Translations under genes and position numbers: made by a program
Part shown: positions 25,528 to 33,719 of the stretch, piece after piece
Position numbering within the stretch: position 1 is the stretch's first letter
How the letters are laid out: each line of letters starts with the position of its first letter
Notes under the pieces: generated by a model
Database searches by the model: none
Told to the model about the DNA's origin: nothing
The model's input: only the letters and a program-made list of their open reading frames with translations
NCBI RefSeq assembly: GCF_036231965.1
Contig: NZ_CP109499.1
Location: 6,696,001-6,760,000 of the forward strand
DNA: 64,000 nucleotides
Source of the DNA: Streptomyces sp. NBC_01428
GTDB lineage: Bacteria; Actinomycetota; Actinomycetes; Streptomycetales; Streptomycetaceae
Direction: 5' to 3'

Positions 25528-25577
25528 TGAAAACCGCAGGTCGGGGCTGCACCAGAGGGACGCGGTGACGCTTTCGT

Positions 25578-25592
25578 AACCGTCGATCGGTT
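25578..25592 (-). promoter_or_regulatory. operator-like inverted repeat AACCG-TCGAT-CGGTT
   Basis: A 15-bp inverted repeat with 5-bp arms, 51 bases upstream of the start of the 24475-25527 gene. The shape resembles TetR-family operators, but no regulator gene is adjacent. The rest of 25528-25759 shows nothing I can name. Confidence 0.35.
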
Positions 25593-25759
25593 GCTTCCGG
25601 ACCGGTCAAGGACGGGCAAAGAGTGGCTCGTTCCGGTGCTCGGCCTCCGTGCGGGGGCCTGACCTGCTCCGGGACCGTCCCAGGGGTGCCCACGCCGAGT
25701 GGCGCGGACGAGGCGGCCCGTGGCGGCACGAAGGGCCCCGGGCGGTACGGGCCGCCGTC

Positions 25760-27340
25760 TCAGCCGCGTCGCAGCAGCCGGGTCGCTCCGGCCGCCACCG
25801 TCGTCGCCAGGATCCAGCCGAGGAGGATCACCGCGGCGGACAGCCACTGCCAGCCGCCGCGCAGCTGCCAGGCCCCGACCTGGCCCAGGTCGATCACCGG
25901 CAGCAGCAGGTCCAGGGCGAAGAGCGAGGCGTTCCACTGGGGATGCGAGCCCGCGTCGACCGGCGGATGGTCGGCGTGCGCGAAGGCGACCGACGCCGCC
26001 GCCCACAGCACCGCCATCCACAGGGCGGCCCGGCCCGGCCGGTACCCGTAGGCGACCGTCCAGTCCTGCGCGTACCCCCAGAGTTTCGCGGCGAGGGGCA
26101 GGGTCTCGCGGCGGCGGCGCTGCTTGGCGAGGAGCACCTCGCGGGCGTCCTCGTCCTCGCCTGAGCCGCGCAGCACGGCGGCCAGCCGCTCGTACGGCTC
26201 CGGGTTGTACTCGGCGGTCGCCGCCGCCACCCACTCCAGGCGCCGGGTCAGCGGGAAGGCGCCCTGCGGCACCAGGCTCTCGTAGGCGAAGCCGCCCATG
26301 TGCAGCGCGCCGGGGGCGGGCCAGCTGGACGCCCGGTCGACCAGGGTGACGATCCGCGCGCCGGACAGCACGACCTTGCCGCGCTCCGGCGCCTCGCCGA
26401 GGAAACGCAGCTCGGGCGTCTGCACCCGGCGCAACGACAGCTCCTGGTCCTCGCCGAGGACGAAACGGGCCCGTTCCAGGTCGAGCGCGTCACCGAACCG
26501 TCCGTCGTCCAGGCGGACGCCGCCCTGGCACTCGAACCGCTGCACCAGCGTGCCGCGCGCCGGGGTGGTGCCGCTGGTCAGCACCGGATTGCCCAGGCCG
26601 GCGGGGGTCAGGTACACCGTGCGGTTGACGGTCAGCTGGGGGGCGTTGAGGGCGAGCCGGGAGTACGGGTTGCTGAGCCGGCTGCCGCGCAGGCTCAGCG
26701 AGACGCCGACGCTGGCGCCGCGCAGACTCAGCTCGCCGTGCGACTCCAGCATCTCCGCCTGGAGGTCCTGCCCGACGGTCATCCCGTCGCCCGTGATCGA
26801 ACGCCCGCGCCGGTCCCGGTAGACCACGGCCTGGTTCAGCAGCAGGTCCGTACCGATGTGCGCGTCGGTCAGCCGGACACCGTTGTGGAAGCGGCAGCGG
26901 GGCAGATGCAGATCACCCTCGGTGTGCAGCCGGGCCGCCTCCAGACGCGGCACCGCGCAGTCCACCAGCCGTACGGTCGTGAAGCGGGACTCCGGCAGCA
27001 GGACCTCCTTCTCGAAGCGGCACCCCTTCAGCTCCACGTACGGCACCACCGTGCCGCCCGCGAGGTCGAGCACTCCGGTGATCAGCACGCCGGCCAGCTT
27101 CAGGGAGGCGACCCGGCCCTGCAGGGGCGGCGGCCCGTCGAGCAGGAGCCAGGCGACGATCCGGGCCCGCACACTCCGCTCGGGACCCCAGGGATGGCCG
27201 CCGTGCGGATCGTCGGCGGTGCCGTCCCCGCACCGCAGGTCGTACACGCTGCCGTTGCGGAACGCCTGCCACATCCCGGCCTCGGCGGCGGTCAGTTCGT
27301 CCGGCAGGTCCCCGGTGCGGACGCCGGCACCCTCGGTCAC
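25760..27340 (-). CDS. beta-helix-like repeat protein with C-terminal membrane domain
   Basis: 526 residues. Residues ~60-370 show a regular pattern of short strands (LAGVLITGVLDLAGGTV, VELKGCRFEKEVLLPES, LRGASVGVSLSLRGSRL) as in pentapeptide or bactofilin-like helices. The C-terminal ~100 residues have two membrane helices (near RAALWMAVLWAAASVAFA and WLSAAVILLGWILATTV) flanking an LFALDLLLPVIDLGQVG segment that looks like a re-entrant or pore loop. Homologues have been called membrane-associated oxidoreductase without evidence, and I see no cofactor motif. GTG 27340 has GGAGGAAGG upstream. It is divergent from hisD. Confidence 0.78.
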   Translation of the reverse strand: MTEGAGVRTGDLPDELTAAEAGMWQAFRNGSVYDLRCGDGTADDPHGGHPWGPERSVRARIVAWLLLDGPPPLQGRVASLKLAGVLITGVLDLAGGTVVPYVELKGCRFEKEVLLPESRFTTVRLVDCAVPRLEAARLHTEGDLHLPRCRFHNGVRLTDAHIGTDLLLNQAVVYRDRRGRSITGDGMTVGQDLQAEMLESHGELSLRGASVGVSLSLRGSRLSNPYSRLALNAPQLTVNRTVYLTPAGLGNPVLTSGTTPARGTLVQRFECQGGVRLDDGRFGDALDLERARFVLGEDQELSLRRVQTPELRFLGEAPERGKVVLSGARIVTLVDRASSWPAPGALHMGGFAYESLVPQGAFPLTRRLEWVAAATAEYNPEPYERLAAVLRGSGEDEDAREVLLAKQRRRRETLPLAAKLWGYAQDWTVAYGYRPGRAALWMAVLWAAASVAFAHADHPPVDAGSHPQWNASLFALDLLLPVIDLGQVGAWQLRGGWQWLSAAVILLGWILATTVAAGATRLLRRG

Positions 27341-27455
27341 GGCACGTCCCTTCCTCCCCGGCTGTTCGCGGGTTTCGTACATGCGTGCAATGCCCGCTCA
27401 GTGACCGCCCGAACGCTATCGGTGAAGGGGATCTTCCGGTGAACCGAAGGTGGCT

Positions 27456-27474
27456 TGTATCAGCCATTGATACA
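27456..27474. promoter_or_regulatory. operator-like palindrome between hisD and the divergent gene
   Basis: TGTATCA-gccat-TGATACA: perfect 7-bp arms around a 5-base spacer, unusually A/T-rich for this genome. It is centred about 50 bases before the hisD start, just upstream of where a -35 would lie. An imperfect repeat CTTCCGGT-ga-ACCGAAG sits next to it at 27433-27449. No regulator gene is adjacent. Confidence 0.6.
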
Positions 27475-27501
27475 GGCGTCCGGCGCCTCCGTGCCGTCTG
27501 A

Positions 27502-27507
27502 GAGAAT
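27502..27507 (+). promoter_or_regulatory. -10-like hexamer for a leaderless his transcript
   Basis: GAGAAT ends 7 bases before the hisD GTG, with no Shine-Dalgarno in between. Confidence 0.4.
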
Positions 27508-27514
27508 TGTCCCC

Positions 27515-28840
27515 GTGATCTCTCGAATCGATCTGCGCGGTGACGCCCTCCCCGAGGGCACCGCCCTGCGCGACCTGCTGCCCCGAGCCGACTTCGACGT
27601 CTCGGCCGCCCTGGAGAAGGTGCGTCCGATCTGTGAGGCCGTGCATCATCGGGGCGACGCGGCGCTGATCGACTTCGCGGAGAAGTTCGACGGGGTCCGG
27701 CTGGACTCCGTACGGGTCCCGGCCGAGGCGCTCACGGACGCGCTGGAGCAGCTCGACCCCGCCGTGCGCGCGGCCCTGGAGGAGTCCATCCGCCGCGCCC
27801 GCCTGGTCCACCGCGCACAGCGCCGGACGACGCACACCACCCAGGTCGTGCCCGGTGGCTCGGTCACCGAGAAGTGGGTGCCGGTCGACCGCGTCGGGCT
27901 GTACGCGCCCGGCGGCCGCTCGGTGTACCCCTCCTCCGTGATCATGAACGTGGTCCCGGCGCAGGAGGCCGGCGTCGGGTCCATCGCGCTCGCCTCCCCG
28001 GCCCAGTCCGCTTTCGGCGGCCTGCCGCACCCCACGATCCTCGCGGCCTGCGCCCTCCTCGGCGTCGACGAGGTGTACGCGGCGGGCGGTGCCACGGCCG
28101 TCGCGATGTTCGCGTACGGCACCGAGTCCTGCCCGTCCGTCGACATGGTGACCGGCCCCGGCAACATCTGGGTCGCCGCCGCCAAGCGCTACTTCACCGG
28201 CCGCATCGGCATCGACGCGGAGGCCGGACCGACCGAGATCGCCGTCCTCGCGGACGACACCGCCGATCCCGTGCACGTCGCCTCCGACCTGATCAGCCAG
28301 GCCGAGCACGACCCGCTCGCCGCCGCCGTCCTGGTCACCGACTCCGTCTCCCTCGCGGACGCCGTGGAGAAGGAGCTGGAACCGCAGGTCGCGGCCACCA
28401 AGCACATCGAGGACCGCATCGTCCCGGCCCTGAACGGCCGGCAGTCCGCCATCGTCCTGGTCGACGGCGTCGACGAGGGCCTGCGCGTGGTGAACGCGTA
28501 CGGCGCCGAGCACCTGGAGATCCAGACCGCGGACGCGGCGGCCGTCGCCGACCGGGTCAGGAACGCCGGAGCGATCTTCGTCGGTCCCTGGGCCCCCGTC
28601 TCGCTCGGCGACTACGCGGCCGGCTCCAACCACGTCCTGCCCACCGGCGGGTGCGCCTGCCACTCCTCGGGCCTGTCCGTCCAGTCCTTCCTGCGCGGCG
28701 TCCACATCGTCGACTACACGAAGGACGCCCTCGCCGACGTCGCCCACCACGTGGTGACGCTCGCGGAGGCGGAGGACCTGCCCGCGCACGGCGCGGCGGT
28801 CAAGGCGCGGTTCGGATGGAAGGTACCCGAGGGCAAGTGA
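27515..28840 (+). CDS. hisD: histidinol dehydrogenase
   Basis: The last two oxidations of histidine synthesis (histidinol to histidine, NAD+-dependent), 441 residues. Family motifs include GLYAPGGRSVYPSSVIMN, MVTGPGNIWVAAAKR, AGPTEIAVLAD, YGAEHLEIQT and the zinc-site region NHVLPTGGCACHSSGLSV. GTG 27515 is chosen over the longer frame (27455) because the family N-terminus begins here and a -10-like GAGAAT ends 7 bases upstream. First gene of the his operon; its stop overlaps the hisC GTG by 4 bases. Confidence 0.97.
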   Translation: MISRIDLRGDALPEGTALRDLLPRADFDVSAALEKVRPICEAVHHRGDAALIDFAEKFDGVRLDSVRVPAEALTDALEQLDPAVRAALEESIRRARLVHRAQRRTTHTTQVVPGGSVTEKWVPVDRVGLYAPGGRSVYPSSVIMNVVPAQEAGVGSIALASPAQSAFGGLPHPTILAACALLGVDEVYAAGGATAVAMFAYGTESCPSVDMVTGPGNIWVAAAKRYFTGRIGIDAEAGPTEIAVLADDTADPVHVASDLISQAEHDPLAAAVLVTDSVSLADAVEKELEPQVAATKHIEDRIVPALNGRQSAIVLVDGVDEGLRVVNAYGAEHLEIQTADAAAVADRVRNAGAIFVGPWAPVSLGDYAAGSNHVLPTGGCACHSSGLSVQSFLRGVHIVDYTKDALADVAHHVVTLAEAEDLPAHGAAVKARFGWKVPEGK

Positions 28841-29943
28841 CCGGCATCGACGATCTCCCCGTCCGGGACGAGCTGCGCGGCAAGTCCCCCTACGGGGCGC
28901 CCCAACTGGACGTCCCCGTACGGCTGAACACCAACGAGAACCCCTACCCGCTGCCCGAGCCGCTCGTCGAGCGGATCGCCGAGCGGGTCCGGGACGCGGC
29001 CCGCGGGCTCAACCGCTACCCCGACCGGGACGCGGTGGAGCTGCGCACCGAGCTGGCCGCCTATCTGACGAAGACCGGCGGGCACCCGGTCGGCACCGAG
29101 AACGTGTGGGCGGCCAACGGCTCGAACGAGGTCATCCAGCAGCTGCTCCAGACCTTCGGCGGGCCCGGCCGCAGCGCGATCGGCTTCGAGCCCTCGTACT
29201 CGATGCACGCGCTCATCGCGCGCGGCACGGGCACGGCCTGGATCCCGGGCCCGCGCACCGCGGACTTCACCATCGACGTCGCCGCCGCCGAGCAGGCCGT
29301 CGCCGAGAACCGGCCCGACGTCGTCTTCATCACCACCCCCAACAACCCCACGGGCAACGCGGTCCCGCGCGAGACGGTCCTCGCGCTGTACGAGGCCACG
29401 CAGCGGGCCAAGCCGTCGATGGTCGTCGTCGACGAGGCGTACGTCGAGTTCAGCCACGGCGACTCGCTGCTGCCGCTGCTCGAAGGACGGCCGAATCTCG
29501 TCGTCTCCCGCACGATGTCGAAGGCCTTCGGCGCTGCGGGACTGCGCCTCGGCTACCTCGCCGCCCACCCGGCCGTGGTGGACGCCGTCCAGCTCGTCCG
29601 GCTGCCCTACCACCTGTCGGCCGTCACCCAGGCGACCGCGCTGGCCGCCCTGGAGCACACCGACGTCCTGCTCGGATACGTGGAGCAGCTGAAGGCCGAG
29701 CGGGACCGGCTCGTCACCGAACTGCGCGCCCTCGGCTTCGAGGTGACCGAGTCCGACGCCAACTTCGTGCAGTTCGGCCGGTTCGCCGACTCCCACGAGG
29801 CCTGGCGGCACATCCTCGACCGGGGCGTCCTGGTCCGGGACAACGGCGTACCGGGGTGGCTGCGGGTCTCCGCCGGAACCCCGGAGGAAAACGACGCGTT
29901 CCTCGACGCGGTACGTGACTTGAAGAAGGAGCAGAGCGCATGA
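28837..29943 (+). CDS. hisC: histidinol-phosphate aminotransferase
   Basis: A PLP enzyme that converts imidazole acetol phosphate and glutamate to histidinol phosphate, 368 residues. The N-terminal RLNTNENPYPLPEPL, TTPNNPTGN, DEAYVEF and SRTMSKAFGAAGLRLGY motifs place it in the aspartate aminotransferase fold; Lys229 in SKAFG should hold PLP. GTG 28837 overlaps the hisD stop (GTGA). An in-frame ATG at 28816, inside hisD, would add seven residues and cannot be excluded. Stop overlaps hisB by 4 bases. Confidence 0.95.
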   Translation: MTGIDDLPVRDELRGKSPYGAPQLDVPVRLNTNENPYPLPEPLVERIAERVRDAARGLNRYPDRDAVELRTELAAYLTKTGGHPVGTENVWAANGSNEVIQQLLQTFGGPGRSAIGFEPSYSMHALIARGTGTAWIPGPRTADFTIDVAAAEQAVAENRPDVVFITTPNNPTGNAVPRETVLALYEATQRAKPSMVVVDEAYVEFSHGDSLLPLLEGRPNLVVSRTMSKAFGAAGLRLGYLAAHPAVVDAVQLVRLPYHLSAVTQATALAALEHTDVLLGYVEQLKAERDRLVTELRALGFEVTESDANFVQFGRFADSHEAWRHILDRGVLVRDNGVPGWLRVSAGTPEENDAFLDAVRDLKKEQSA

Positions 29944-30533
29944 ACCGCGTAGGACGCGTGGAGCGGGTGACGAAGGAGACGTCCGTCCTCGTCGAGATCG
30001 ACCTCGACGGATCGGGCAAGGTCGACGTGTCGACCGGCGTCGGCTTCTACGACCACATGCTCGACCAGCTCGGCCGGCACGGCCTGTTCGACCTCACGGT
30101 GAAGACCGAGGGCGACCTGCACATCGACTCCCACCACACCATCGAGGACACCGCCCTCGCGCTGGGCGCCGCCTTCAAGCAGGCGCTCGGCGACAAGGTG
30201 GGCATCTACCGCTTCGGCAACTGCACCGTCCCGCTGGACGAGTCGCTCGCCCAGGTGACCGTCGACCTGTCCGGCCGCCCCTACCTCGTGCACACCGAGC
30301 CCGAGAAGATGGCGCCGATGATCGGCGAGTACGACACGACGATGACCCGGCACATCCTGGAGTCCTTCGTGGCCCAGGCCCAGATCGCCCTGCACGTCCA
30401 CGTGCCGTACGGGCGCAACGCGCACCACATCGTGGAGTGCCAGTTCAAGGCGCTGGCCCGGGCCCTGCGCTACGCCTCCGAGCGCGACCCCCGCGCCGAG
30501 GGCATCCTTCCTTCCACCAAGGGCGCACTGTGA
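29940..30533 (+). CDS. hisB: imidazoleglycerol-phosphate dehydratase
   Basis: Dehydrates imidazoleglycerol phosphate to imidazole acetol phosphate; 197 residues, the monofunctional length without a phosphatase domain. Manganese ligands lie in YDHMLDQLGRHG, DSHHTIEDTALALG and GRNAHHIVE. ATG 29940 overlaps the hisC stop (ATGA). The histidinol-phosphate phosphatase is not encoded in this window. A 31-codon frame starts on its stop codon. Confidence 0.96.
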   Translation: MNRVGRVERVTKETSVLVEIDLDGSGKVDVSTGVGFYDHMLDQLGRHGLFDLTVKTEGDLHIDSHHTIEDTALALGAAFKQALGDKVGIYRFGNCTVPLDESLAQVTVDLSGRPYLVHTEPEKMAPMIGEYDTTMTRHILESFVAQAQIALHVHVPYGRNAHHIVECQFKALARALRYASERDPRAEGILPSTKGAL

Positions 30534-30625
30534 GCGACGCACGCGCGGCCACCGGGCCGCAGACAACGACGATGGCCGCACCGCTGCGCCGTGCGGGCGG
30601 AGAAGCGAACGGGACAACACTGTGA
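30530..30625 (+). CDS. possible 31-codon coupling ORF in the his operon
   Basis: GTG 30530 overlaps the hisB stop, and the TGA at 30623-30625 overlaps the GTG of the small membrane gene (GTGA at both ends). The product would be MSDARAATGPQTTTMAAPL plus 12 residues, polar and without a known domain. Without it, the 88 bases between hisB and the next gene would be the only non-overlapping junction in the operon. It may be a coupling frame rather than a functional peptide. Confidence 0.4.
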   Translation: MSDARAATGPQTTTMAAPLRRAGGEANGTTL

Positions 30626-30786
30626 CCGGTCTTTCCAGCATTCTCATCGTCGTCGGTCTCTTCCTCCTCGGCGGTATCTACTCCTTCGTCAAGCAGCAGA
30701 TGCCGAAGAGCCTCATCGTGCTGCTCTCCTTCGGTGCCGCGATGTGTCTGGTCGCGGGCGTGATGCGGCTGGCGGTGTGGGCGTGA
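30622..30786 (+). CDS. 54-residue membrane protein in the his operon
   Basis: Encodes MTGLSSILIVVGLFLLGGI at the N-terminus and a second hydrophobic helix (LIVLLSFGAAMCLVAGVM) separated by a short polar loop YSFVKQQMPKS, so a two-helix membrane hairpin. GTG 30622 has no strong ribosome site of its own and may depend on coupling with the frame before it. The TGA overlaps the hisH GTG (GTGA). Similar small proteins sit between hisB and hisH in other streptomycetes; the function is unknown. Confidence 0.8.
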   Translation: MTGLSSILIVVGLFLLGGIYSFVKQQMPKSLIVLLSFGAAMCLVAGVMRLAVWA

Positions 30787-31427
30787 GCGCGGCCGCCAAG
30801 AAGGTCGTCGTCTTCGACTACGGGTTCGGCAACGTGCGTTCCGCCGAGCGCGCCCTGGCCCGCGCCGGAGCCGAGGTGGAGATAACGCGCGACTTCGACA
30901 CCGCGATGAACGCGGACGGACTGCTGGTGCCCGGCGTCGGCGCCTTCGCCGCCTGCATGCGGGGCCTCAAGGAGGCCCGCGGCGACTGGATCATCGGCCG
31001 CCGGCTGGCCGGCGGACGCCCGGTGATGGGCATCTGCGTCGGCATGCAGATCCTCTTCACACGGGGCATCGAGCACGGCGTGGAGACCGAGGGCCTCGAC
31101 GAGTGGCCCGGCACGGTCGGACCGCTGGAGGCCGACGTCGTGCCCCACATGGGCTGGAACACCGTGGAGACCCCGGCCGGCTCGCGGCTCTTCGCGGGGC
31201 TCGACGCCGACGCGCGCTTCTACTTCGTCCACTCCTACGCCGTCCACGACTGGTCCCTGGAGGTCGGCAACCCGCTGATGCGCGCGCCCCTGGTGAGCTG
31301 GTCCACGCACGGCAAGCCGTTCGTGGCGGCCGTCGAGAACGGCGCCCTGTGGGCCACCCAGTTCCACCCCGAGAAGTCCGGCGACGCCGGAGCCCAGCTC
31401 CTCACCAACTGGATCGGAACACTGTGA
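30783..31427 (+). CDS. hisH: imidazole glycerol phosphate synthase, glutamine amidotransferase subunit
   Basis: Hydrolyses glutamine and passes ammonia to HisF; 214 residues. The triad is Cys85 (GICVGMQILF), His195 and Glu197 (FHPEKSGDAG). The N-terminal VVFDYGFGNVRSAERAL and VPGVGAFAACM are typical. GTG 30783 overlaps the stop of the small membrane gene; the stop overlaps priA. Forms a heterodimer with HisF, encoded three genes downstream. Confidence 0.96.
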   Translation: MSAAAKKVVVFDYGFGNVRSAERALARAGAEVEITRDFDTAMNADGLLVPGVGAFAACMRGLKEARGDWIIGRRLAGGRPVMGICVGMQILFTRGIEHGVETEGLDEWPGTVGPLEADVVPHMGWNTVETPAGSRLFAGLDADARFYFVHSYAVHDWSLEVGNPLMRAPLVSWSTHGKPFVAAVENGALWATQFHPEKSGDAGAQLLTNWIGTL

Positions 31428-32149
31428 GCAAGCTCGAACTCCTCCCCGCCGTCGACGTCCGCGACGGCCAGGCCGTCCGCCTCGTGCACGGCGAGTCCGG
31501 GACCGAGACCTCGTACGGCTCCCCGCTGGAGGCGGCACTCGCCTGGCAGAGCGCGGGCGCGGAGTGGCTGCACCTCGTCGACCTGGACGCCGCGTTCGGC
31601 ACCGGCGACAACCGCGACCTCATCTCCGAGGTCACCCGCGCGATGGACATCAAGGTCGAGCTGTCCGGCGGCATCCGCGACGACGCCTCCCTGGCCGCCG
31701 CCCTCGCCACCGGTTGCACCCGCGTGAACCTCGGCACCGCCGCCCTGGAGACCCCCGAGTGGGTCGCCAAGGTCATCGCGGAGCACGGCGACAAGATCGC
31801 CGTCGGCCTCGACGTCCGCGGCACGACGCTGCGCGGCCGTGGCTGGACCCGCGACGGCGGGGACCTCTACGAGACGCTGGAGCGCCTCAACTCCGAAGGC
31901 TGCGCCCGCTACGTGGTGACGGACATCGCCAAGGACGGCACCCTCCAGGGCCCCAACCTGGAACTGCTGCGGACCGTCTGCGCCGCCACCGACCGCCCGG
32001 TGGTCGCCTCCGGCGGAGTGTCCTCGCTGGACGACCTGCGCGCCATCGCCGAGCTGGTGCCGCTGGGCGTCGAGGGCTCCATCGTGGGCAAGGCGCTGTA
32101 CGCCAAGGCGTTCACCCTCGAAGAGGCCCTGAAAGCGGTGTCCGAGTGA
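31424..32149 (+). CDS. priA: bifunctional HisA/TrpF isomerase PriA
   Basis: A (beta/alpha)8 isomerase of 241 residues that in actinobacteria serves both ProFAR isomerisation (HisA) and PRA isomerisation (TrpF). No separate trpF is found among the trp genes in this window, as expected. Catalytic Asp positions are in PAVDVRDGQAVRLVHG (N-terminal) and YVVTDIAKDGTLQGPN (central). HisA-like phosphate sites are LSGGIRDD and ASGGVSSLDDL. GTG 31424 overlaps the hisH stop by 4 bases. Bifunctionality is inferred from the phylum, not shown by the sequence alone. Confidence 0.93.
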   Translation: MSKLELLPAVDVRDGQAVRLVHGESGTETSYGSPLEAALAWQSAGAEWLHLVDLDAAFGTGDNRDLISEVTRAMDIKVELSGGIRDDASLAAALATGCTRVNLGTAALETPEWVAKVIAEHGDKIAVGLDVRGTTLRGRGWTRDGGDLYETLERLNSEGCARYVVTDIAKDGTLQGPNLELLRTVCAATDRPVVASGGVSSLDDLRAIAELVPLGVEGSIVGKALYAKAFTLEEALKAVSE

Positions 32150-32559
32150 GCGCCGTACGCCGGGTGAACACCGGAGCGCCCTGGGAGGACGCCTTCGGGT
32201 ACTCCCGCGCGGTGGAGCTGCCGAACGGCCTGGTGCTGGTCTCCGGCTGCACGTCCGTGCTCGACGGCGAGATCACCGAGGGCGGCCCGTACGACCAGGC
32301 GATCACCTCCTTCAACGTGGCCTTCGCGGCGCTGGAGCAGCTCGGCCTCGGCCGGGAGGACGTCGTCCGTACGCGCATGTACATCACGCACGCCCGGGAC
32401 GTGGAGGACGTCGGCCGCGCCCACAAGGAGCTGTTCGACGCCGTCCGTCCCGCCTCGTCGATGATCATCGTGTCCGGGTTCGTGGACTCGCGCCTGGTCG
32501 TCGAGGTCGAGGTCGAGGCGTTCCGTCCGGGCGGCCCGGTGGACGAGGAGGCGTCGTGA
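32146..32559 (+). CDS. ridA: RidA family (YjgF/UK114) protein
   Basis: 137 residues. RidA proteins hydrolyse reactive enamine/imine intermediates released by PLP enzymes. The fold is visible in YSRAVELPNGLVLVSGCTS, ITSFNVAFAALEQLGL and VVRTRMYITHARDVEDVG; the C-terminal SRLVVEVEVEAFRP is the usual last strand. The arginine expected to bind the substrate carboxylate in RidA proper is at RTRMYIT. Lying inside the his operon between priA and hisF, it could protect against intermediates of this or neighbouring PLP enzymes. GTGA overlaps at both ends. Confidence 0.9.
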   Translation: MSAVRRVNTGAPWEDAFGYSRAVELPNGLVLVSGCTSVLDGEITEGGPYDQAITSFNVAFAALEQLGLGREDVVRTRMYITHARDVEDVGRAHKELFDAVRPASSMIIVSGFVDSRLVVEVEVEAFRPGGPVDEEAS

Positions 32560-33311
32560 GCCTGGCGGTTCGGGTCATCCCCTGCCTGGACGTGGACAAC
32601 GGCCGGGTCGTCAAGGGCGTCAACTTCCAGAACCTGCGCGACGCGGGCGACCCGGTCGAGATGGCCAAGGTGTACGACGCCGAGGGCGCCGACGAGCTGA
32701 CGTTCCTGGACATCACCGCGTCCTCGGGCAACCGCGAGACCACGTACGACGTGGTGCGCCGCACCGCCGAGCAGGTCTTCATCCCGCTGACGGTCGGCGG
32801 CGGTGTCCGTACCGCCGAGGACGTCGACAAGCTGCTCCGGGCCGGCGCCGACAAGGTGGGCGTCAACACGGCCGCGATCGCCCGGCCCGACCTGATCCGC
32901 GAGATCGCGGAGCGGTTCGGACGCCAGGTGCTGGTGCTCTCCGTGGACGCGCGCAGGACCGAGAGCGGTTCGTTCGAGGTCACCACGCACGGCGGCCGGC
33001 AGGGCACCGGCATCGACGCCGTCGAGTGGGCGCACCGGGCCGCCGAGCTGGGCGCGGGCGAGATCCTGCTCAACTCGATGGACGCCGACGGCACGAAGGA
33101 CGGCTACGACATCGAGATGATCGAGGCCGTACGCAAGCACGTCACCGTTCCGCTGATCGCCAGCGGCGGGGCGGGCCGGCTCGACCACTTCCCGCCCGCC
33201 GTCGGAGCGGGCGCCGACGCCGTACTGGCCGCGTCCGTCTTCCACTTCGGGGATCTGCGGATCGGCGAGGTCAAGGAGACCCTGCGGGAGGCCGGACACC
33301 CCGTCCGCTAG
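32556..33311 (+). CDS. hisF: imidazole glycerol phosphate synthase, cyclase subunit
   Basis: Joins ammonia from HisH to PRFAR to give IGP and AICAR; 251 residues. Catalytic Asp residues are in IPCLDVDNGRVVKGV and VLSVDARRTESGSFEV; phosphate sites are LTVGGGVR and IASGGAGRLDH. GTG 32556 overlaps the ridA stop. Last gene of the his operon; a strong hairpin follows. Confidence 0.97.
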   Translation: MSLAVRVIPCLDVDNGRVVKGVNFQNLRDAGDPVEMAKVYDAEGADELTFLDITASSGNRETTYDVVRRTAEQVFIPLTVGGGVRTAEDVDKLLRAGADKVGVNTAAIARPDLIREIAERFGRQVLVLSVDARRTESGSFEVTTHGGRQGTGIDAVEWAHRAAELGAGEILLNSMDADGTKDGYDIEMIEAVRKHVTVPLIASGGAGRLDHFPPAVGAGADAVLAASVFHFGDLRIGEVKETLREAGHPVR

Positions 33312-33339
33312 TTCCGCTCACCGGACGCCGTACGACGTC

Positions 33340-33384
33340 AACGGCCCGCACCCGGGCAGCACTTGCTGCCGGGTGCGGGCCGTT
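33340..33384 (+). terminator. terminator of the his operon
   Basis: ACGGCCCGCACCCGGGCAGC-actt-GCTGCCGGGTGCGGGCCGTT, about 20 paired bases with one bulge, 29 bases after the hisF stop, followed by CTCGTGC. Confidence 0.8.
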
Positions 33385-33719
33385 CTCGTGCTGCGGCCGT
33401 GGGGCGCGGGGGCCCGCCCGGCGGTGACGCCGATCGTGCGTGGACCGATCCGGCCGCTCCCCGGCGTGGGTGGTGCCGGTTCCGTCGGGTGAGGACGCGG
33501 CGGGAGTCGCCGTCGCCCGGTCGGACGGGTGCGGCCGGGTGCAAGCCAAGGCCGGTGATTCTGCCGATGTGCGCGGGCGGTCGAGGGCCGGACAGTTGCC
33601 CCCGCAACCACCGAGACGGACCCCGCCGTTCCGCGGCGTGCGCCATCCGACACCCACGCCACGGCAGCGCCGTGACGCGGCGCGGGTCCGTCGTCCCTCA
33701 CCGAGAGGATGCACCCACC
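33385..33719. other. 335-bp intergenic region before the lipase gene
   Basis: Open frames here have no protein-like composition, and I see no RNA gene. It must hold the lipase promoter and any activator site. The last bases provide GAGAGGAT as the lipase ribosome site. Confidence 0.5.
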
